Shown here: positions 28,737 through 32,417 of the stretch, piece after piece
How positions within the stretch are numbered: the first letter of the stretch is position 1
How the letters are laid out: each line of letters starts with the position of its first letter
Source of the DNA: JAUYIW01 sp043818555
Lineage (GTDB): Bacteria; Patescibacteriota; Patescibacteriia; UBA9934
DNA length: 32,417 nucleotides
Direction of reading: 5' to 3'
Assembly (NCBI GenBank): GCA_043818555.1
Contig: JBDRFP010000035.1
Span: 1-32,417 of the forward strand
The notes under the pieces: generated by a model
What the model was told of the DNA's origin: nothing
What the model saw: only the letters and a program-made list of their open reading frames with translations
Databases searched by the model: none
Position numbers and translations under genes: made by a program

Positions 28737-29192
28737 TTAATGAGTATCAAAATCATTATACTTCTCTGTGTGAAGTTCAAACGAAAGATACACTTCGAAC
28801 ATATGCTGCGCGATGGGATCCTCCACAGTAACAATTTTATATCTCATGTTCCTAACTCGTTCTTTTGCTATTTCGAATTCTTCTCTAAATTCAGGCAACT
28901 TTTCCAATTCAACTCGTGGAAGTTTGTGTTCCTTAGTATATTTTTCTCTAGCGAGATTAAAAGCAAAGGGTGCGCTATTGTGCCCTGAACTCTTTGAGCC
29001 ATGCTCTCTTAATCTTCTTTTGAAATTCCTTGTTCTCCCAACATAAATAGGCTTACCGTTTTCATATAAAACATAAATTCCGCCCGCATCCGGCAAATCT
29101 TTACGGTCTCCCCAAATTACCAACTGACATCGATCAAACTCTTTCGCAAGTGTCGGCATTTGGTCAATATAACTTTTAAATTTTTTATTCAT
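28737..29192 (-). CDS. GIY-YIG nuclease family protein
   Basis: A 151-residue protein. The GIY-YIG core spans about 37-125: GGIYVLYENGKPIYVGRTRN (about 37-56), then RRLREH with the catalytic Arg and a later Glu (PIAQHMFEVYLSFEL) as metal ligand. Single-domain proteins of this type include homing-like and restriction-associated nucleases. No partner domain is present. It lies between repeat copies 2 and 3, as a single-gene unit in the accessory region. Confidence 0.85.
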   Translation of the reverse strand: MNKKFKSYIDQMPTLAKEFDRCQLVIWGDRKDLPDAGGIYVLYENGKPIYVGRTRNFKRRLREHGSKSSGHNSAPFAFNLAREKYTKEHKLPRVELEKLPEFREEFEIAKERVRNMRYKIVTVEDPIAQHMFEVYLSFELHTEKYNDFDTH

Positions 29193-29230
29193 AAGGATAG
29201 ATCTCGCTATTTGATTCTAAATCCACTCCT

Positions 29231-29407
29231 ATCGTAACCCATTTTTTCCAAAATGACCATAAGCGACGAAAACAAAACAGCCCTTCCGGATTCCCAAAAG
29301 AGCCGCCCTTGCCCGCAAGCGTCACGATTCTCTACCTTTCCCAATCCCAACCAAAAACCCTAGTAAATTTCCCCAAACACCACGATTCACGACCCGGCCC
29401 CGGGCTT
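29231..29407. repeat. Dispersed C/A-rich repeat, copy 3
   Basis: It begins ATCGTAACCCATTTTTTCCA, is nearly identical to copy 1 over ATGACCATAAGCGACGAAAA and the next 40 bases, then shares the 95-bp end of copies 1 and 2 with about three changes. It sits 38 bp upstream of the GIY-YIG ATG. Confidence 0.85.
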
Positions 29408-29508
29408 GCGGCATTGTCGCCAGGAAGTTTGCCACGGTTGTACATCAATGCATAACAAAAGGCGAGGCATTCGATCCGGAGAAAGTCGGTCTCGGCACCG
29501 CCGCATGA
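29405..29508 (+). pseudogene. Possible transposase C-terminal remnant
   Basis: A GC-rich stretch reads in one frame as ACGIVARKFATVVHQCITKG, then EAFDPEKVGLGTAA and TGA at 29506-29508. ARKxA...KGExFDP resembles the C-terminal end of IS110-type transposases. Only about 34 codons remain and there is no start, so this is a fragment at best. It abuts repeat copy 3, and CCTGACCCC words follow (29530-29560). Confidence 0.35.
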
Positions 29509-29569
29509 GCTTGACTTTATGATAGATGCCTGACCCCAGGATACGACCTGACCCCGTATTCCTATATTT

Positions 29570-31612
29570 TTATTCTTTCCGATTTTTTAATGAGAATTGA
29601 ATATTTTCTGGTGAATAATTCATACGCTCACAAAGCCTTTTCAATATCCTAACAATATGATTCGAGCTAAGACCAACTTCAATGAAATGCCCTTCAATAA
29701 ACTCTAAAGCATTGGGTAATGATTTATCAAGTTCAAATAACCATTTAAACTCATCACTTTTTTCTATATTTACAAATTCCGTCGGTGAAAATTTGTACAA
29801 AAAGTTACATGTTTTCATCAGTAGATCTCTCCAGGTTTTCAGCTCAATACCTAATTCATCATTTTCAAAATATAAACGTGAAGGCTTACTTCCGCTAAAA
29901 CTATCTTCAGCGTCTAAATCAAAAATTTGTTCTTGTGCTACCGGCTTTGAATATGTTGTTTTTGGATATGGCCAGATCTTTTCAGCATCTTTAATCAAGG
30001 TTCTTGCTCTTGATAAAATTTCATCCTCATTCCATTTTATAAGGTTATCAAGTTTAAAATTCAATTTCAATCTGCTTGTTTGAAAGTCAATTTGTTGCTT
30101 ATCTTCAAAAGAATTATTTGATAATTCACTATTTTTTGCCGTTAGGCTTAAGTTTCCCAATGTGTGTAAATATTTGTTATGAATTTCCTGCCAATTTTCT
30201 CCTAATGTATTTCTCCATTCCCTTGTAAGTGTTTGCGGCATTATATGTTCCACTGTTAAATTTTCTACACTTACGGGGTACGCGGAGTTATAATTTTCTA
30301 ATGATTCTAAAAGGAAATTCTTATTCTTTGCCTGCAGTCTGTAAACCTCTTTATTAATAAGGGCATTCACAAACTCTTCGTTATTTGGGAATCTTTGAGA
30401 GACTCTTTTTTCAAGCAATATATAATGCAAAATATTGATATATTGATCTTTCCATGCTTCTTCTTTTTTTATATCCCTAGCTAAACTAATAAATAATTTA
30501 TTTAATCCTTGTGTTGTATTGTCAACGAGGATCTTCCTAAACGCATAACTTTTTATTGTGTTTAAAATATTAATTATTGTTTCTTCATTTATAATTTTAG
30601 AATTTAAATCATTAAAAATATCCAATAAATATGGATGGCATACTGTAAATTCCAATCGATTTAAGTTTAATAACTCACTATTAATATTGGGATTCGAATG
30701 TTTTTGAATTTGCACAAGCCAACTGTAAATTTTTGCACCAAATAACAAATCTTGTAAAACCTTTTCTTTATCTTTGTTAAAATTCTTTAATGAGAATTTT
30801 TTAAAAACATCATAAACATCATCTTTTTTAACGGAAATCTTTAATTTAAAAATTAAATAATTCCTAACAAACTCCGCAATATCACCCGTTAGTTTTTCTA
30901 TCTCAATCCAATATTTTTTGTACATTCTTTCTTGTTCAGTTGGCTCCAAGTCCATTAAAATGTAGTTTCTAATCAAATCGCCCGCCGTCAAATCAACACC
31001 TGTTGAATTTAGACTTTCGAAAATTAATTGTGGGTCATCTTGCTCCCTGACTAAATCTATCAAAACTACTTTGATTTTTCTAAATGCTTTGAATATCTGC
31101 TCAGGCGTCAACGTTCCGGAGGATATTTTATCGTAAAAAAACTTGTAATTATTAACAATATTTGAATTAGCATCTAGGTTGTCCGTATTTTCAAAAAGAC
31201 TTTCAAAATGCTCCTTGTCTTGCTTGTTGGGCTTTAATCTAATTCTTTTATTTTGCTCCTGGGAATATTTATTAATCAGAAAATCTAATAGTTGTTCCAA
31301 TAATATATTTTCTTCATCATTTTTTTGTTTCTTGTTTTTTAAAAATGCATGTAATGCAATAAGTAATATAGAAACAGTTGTTAGCCTTTGCTGGCCATCA
31401 ATTATTGTATATTCTTGAAACCCACTACCAATTGTAACAAGCGTACCTAAAAAATGATCATTTCTGTCATCGATATTCAATCCTTCTAAATCTTCCCAAA
31501 GCTTTTGGCAATTGATTTTTGTCCAAGCGTAATCTCTTTGATATACGGGTATAGTAAAACTTTTACCAGCACCTTCTAAAAATTGATATATCGGCAATTG
31601 TTGTACTTGCAT
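29570..31612 (-). CDS. DUF262/DUF1524 (GmrSD-like) endonuclease
   Basis: A 680-residue single-chain GmrSD-type protein. The N-terminal DUF262 domain has IPVYQRDYAW (21-30), IDGQQRLTT (71-79, nucleotide-binding ParB-like motif) and FESLNSTGVDLTAGDLIRN (198-216). The DUF1524 HNH-like nuclease motif is TVEHIMPQTL (453-462) with HTLGNLSLT (483-491). A C-terminal domain of about 120 residues follows. Such enzymes are type IV, modification-dependent restriction systems that cut modified phage DNA. Codon use is much more AT-rich than in the left part of the window, which suggests recent transfer. It is flanked by repeat copies 3 and 4 and an AlwI-like gene. Confidence 0.92.
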   Translation of the reverse strand: MQVQQLPIYQFLEGAGKSFTIPVYQRDYAWTKINCQKLWEDLEGLNIDDRNDHFLGTLVTIGSGFQEYTIIDGQQRLTTVSILLIALHAFLKNKKQKNDEENILLEQLLDFLINKYSQEQNKRIRLKPNKQDKEHFESLFENTDNLDANSNIVNNYKFFYDKISSGTLTPEQIFKAFRKIKVVLIDLVREQDDPQLIFESLNSTGVDLTAGDLIRNYILMDLEPTEQERMYKKYWIEIEKLTGDIAEFVRNYLIFKLKISVKKDDVYDVFKKFSLKNFNKDKEKVLQDLLFGAKIYSWLVQIQKHSNPNINSELLNLNRLEFTVCHPYLLDIFNDLNSKIINEETIINILNTIKSYAFRKILVDNTTQGLNKLFISLARDIKKEEAWKDQYINILHYILLEKRVSQRFPNNEEFVNALINKEVYRLQAKNKNFLLESLENYNSAYPVSVENLTVEHIMPQTLTREWRNTLGENWQEIHNKYLHTLGNLSLTAKNSELSNNSFEDKQQIDFQTSRLKLNFKLDNLIKWNEDEILSRARTLIKDAEKIWPYPKTTYSKPVAQEQIFDLDAEDSFSGSKPSRLYFENDELGIELKTWRDLLMKTCNFLYKFSPTEFVNIEKSDEFKWLFELDKSLPNALEFIEGHFIEVGLSSNHIVRILKRLCERMNYSPENIQFSLKNRKE

Positions 31613-31860
31613 ACTGTACGGTCGGTCAATAATTAATTATTGGAACCATCTTACCCTAATAAATAAATCGTTCTTGTAGCGGAGTGAAGAAAAACACCAT
31701 ATTCCCTCGATAAATGTAAAATAAGAAATTTTTAAAAAAATACAGCGAAATCTACTTTTTCTTAATTCTATCCTATTCTCCCACAATCCATCTATAAAAT
31801 CAAAATCCATCCTAGCTTTAACAGGAATCCCCGTCCCAGAAGAAAAATCAAATTTGAAAT
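31613..31860. other. AT-rich intergenic stretch without a supported gene
   Basis: Very AT-rich. It contains a 14-bp palindrome AATAATTAATTATT at 31627-31640, close to the DUF262 start, which could be a regulatory site. Short open frames on the minus strand here are Phe/Arg-rich and composition-driven. The repeat copy 4 begins at 31861. Confidence 0.5.
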
Positions 31861-32034
31861 AAAACAGCCCTTCCGGAAATACGAAAGAGCCGCGCCCTGC
31901 CCGCATATGCCGCCCAAAAATTCAAGATTCAAAACATGACCCTGGATTTGCACGAATATTACATCACCACCCAACACTCAAAAACCTCAACAAAAATCAC
32001 CAAACCCCACAATTCACGACCCGGCCCCGGGCTC
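31861..32034. repeat. Dispersed C/A-rich repeat, copy 4 (diverged)
   Basis: It shares AACAGCCCTTCCGGA, GAAAGAGCCGCGCCCTGCCC and the end CACGACCCGGCCCCGGGCTC with copies 1-3. The middle is different and includes TTCAAGATTCAAAACATGAC, which is similar to the extra segment of copy 1. It lies between the DUF262 and AlwI-like genes. Confidence 0.7.
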
Positions 32035-32090
32035 CTATTAATTTAATATTTTCGTGAAATTTTAGGAATTGATCGTTTATGCTCATAAAA

Positions 32091-32417
32091 TTACAAAGTC
32101 ACTGCGTTTAAAGTTGTTTTTGCCTCAAGGCTATTAACAAATTTATCAATATCTGAGATTCTAACTTCCAAACCGTCTTTTTTGATAAAATCAAAATAAC
32201 GTTCGGTATCAATAAAAGATTTTGGCGAGATAAACACGGAATATGATTTTGTGCCTCTTTTTACATATTCTTCCAGATGTCGATGTATAGAAAATGACTC
32301 TCTAATATGCTGTTGTGTTCCAGTTAGTAAAGTTACTTCGACCAAAACAGTGTCTTTTTCTTCCAAGCATTCAATATCGGGGCTTCCACCAGACGCAAAA
32401 CTTGTCGGCAGTCCTTC
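32091..32417 (-). CDS. AlwI-like restriction endonuclease, C-terminal part
   Basis: The frame stays open to the window edge, so the N-terminal part is missing. About 108 residues are visible. SGGSPDIEC followed by TVLVEVTLLTGTQQHIRESF and HRHLEEYV matches the catalytic region of AlwI-type type II restriction enzymes (PD...ExT core, then the conserved RHL). The remaining part ends SLEAKTTLNAVTL. The cognate methyltransferase would be expected outside the window. Together with the DUF262 endonuclease it makes this end a defence cluster. Confidence 0.75.
   Translation of the reverse strand, partial: EGLPTSFASGGSPDIECLEEKDTVLVEVTLLTGTQQHIRESFSIHRHLEEYVKRGTKSYSVFISPKSFIDTERYFDFIKKDGLEVRISDIDKFVNSLEAKTTLNAVTL

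Noticed and set aside
31637..31977. Minus-strand ORFs upstream of the DUF262 gene
   Set aside because: AT-rich composition gives Phe/Arg/Leu-rich peptides with no ribosome site, and they run into repeat copy 4.

Overview
The window looks like a chromosomal segment of an ultra-reduced bacterium of the Candidate Phyla Radiation (Patescibacteria) type. This is inferred from gene content and style; no 16S gene is present. The signs are a UvrC without its C-terminal helix-hairpin-helix region, many short orphan genes with no clear family, small lipoproteins including a Gmad2-type one, a wHTH/nucleotidyltransferase-like regulator, a PP2C-like membrane protein, and a standard genetic code in which TGA is a normal stop. 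Most genes lie on the minus strand in one- to three-gene units with good intrinsic terminators. Many promoters are extended -10 type (TGn followed by a TATAAT-like hexamer), and several sit only 6-8 nt before the ATG, which suggests leaderless mRNAs.

Layout. 1-227: dense RNA-like secondary structure. 228-7193: nucleotide excision repair block (uvrC, a PaaX/Cas2-like regulator, uvrA, a small plus-strand gene, uvrB). 7194-8939: two small unknown genes and several inverted or degenerate repeats. 8940-11249: NMN adenylyltransferase-like protein, DUF362 protein, DUF1385 membrane protein. 11387-16863: lipoprotein, ABC exporter, M23 peptidase, isochorismatase-like hydrolase, SanA-like DUF218 protein, tRNA-Gln(TTG), MscS-type TM-helix protein. 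16934-20298: a TsaB-like protein coupled to a wHTH regulator, divergent from a large PP2C-like membrane protein. 20299-25278: VanX-type dipeptidase, Cys-rich mini-protein, MazG-like protein coupled to a low-molecular-weight phosphatase::TspO fusion, a Gmad2 lipoprotein unit with an ArsR regulator and two copies of its probable operator, and a Cas4-like PD-(D/E)XK nuclease.

25342-32417 is an accessory region: a short orphan RNA unit, a broken PemK/MazF toxin, single minus-strand genes (VOC protein, small membrane proteins, lipoprotein, GIY-YIG nuclease, GmrSD-like DUF262/DUF1524 endonuclease, and an AlwI-like restriction enzyme cut by the window edge). Four copies of a G-poor, C/A-rich repeat of about 170 bp sit between these genes, and a GC-rich multi-hairpin element sits between two more. 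The arrangement resembles an array of gene cassettes.

The most unusual items are the phosphatase::TspO fusion, the cassette-like repeat array, the nested 145-nt fold at the left edge, paired palindromes at 2128 and 20441 with compensatory arm changes, a strict 20-bp periodic array at 20501-20620, a UvrA missing about 95 residues, and the ArsR operator pair.
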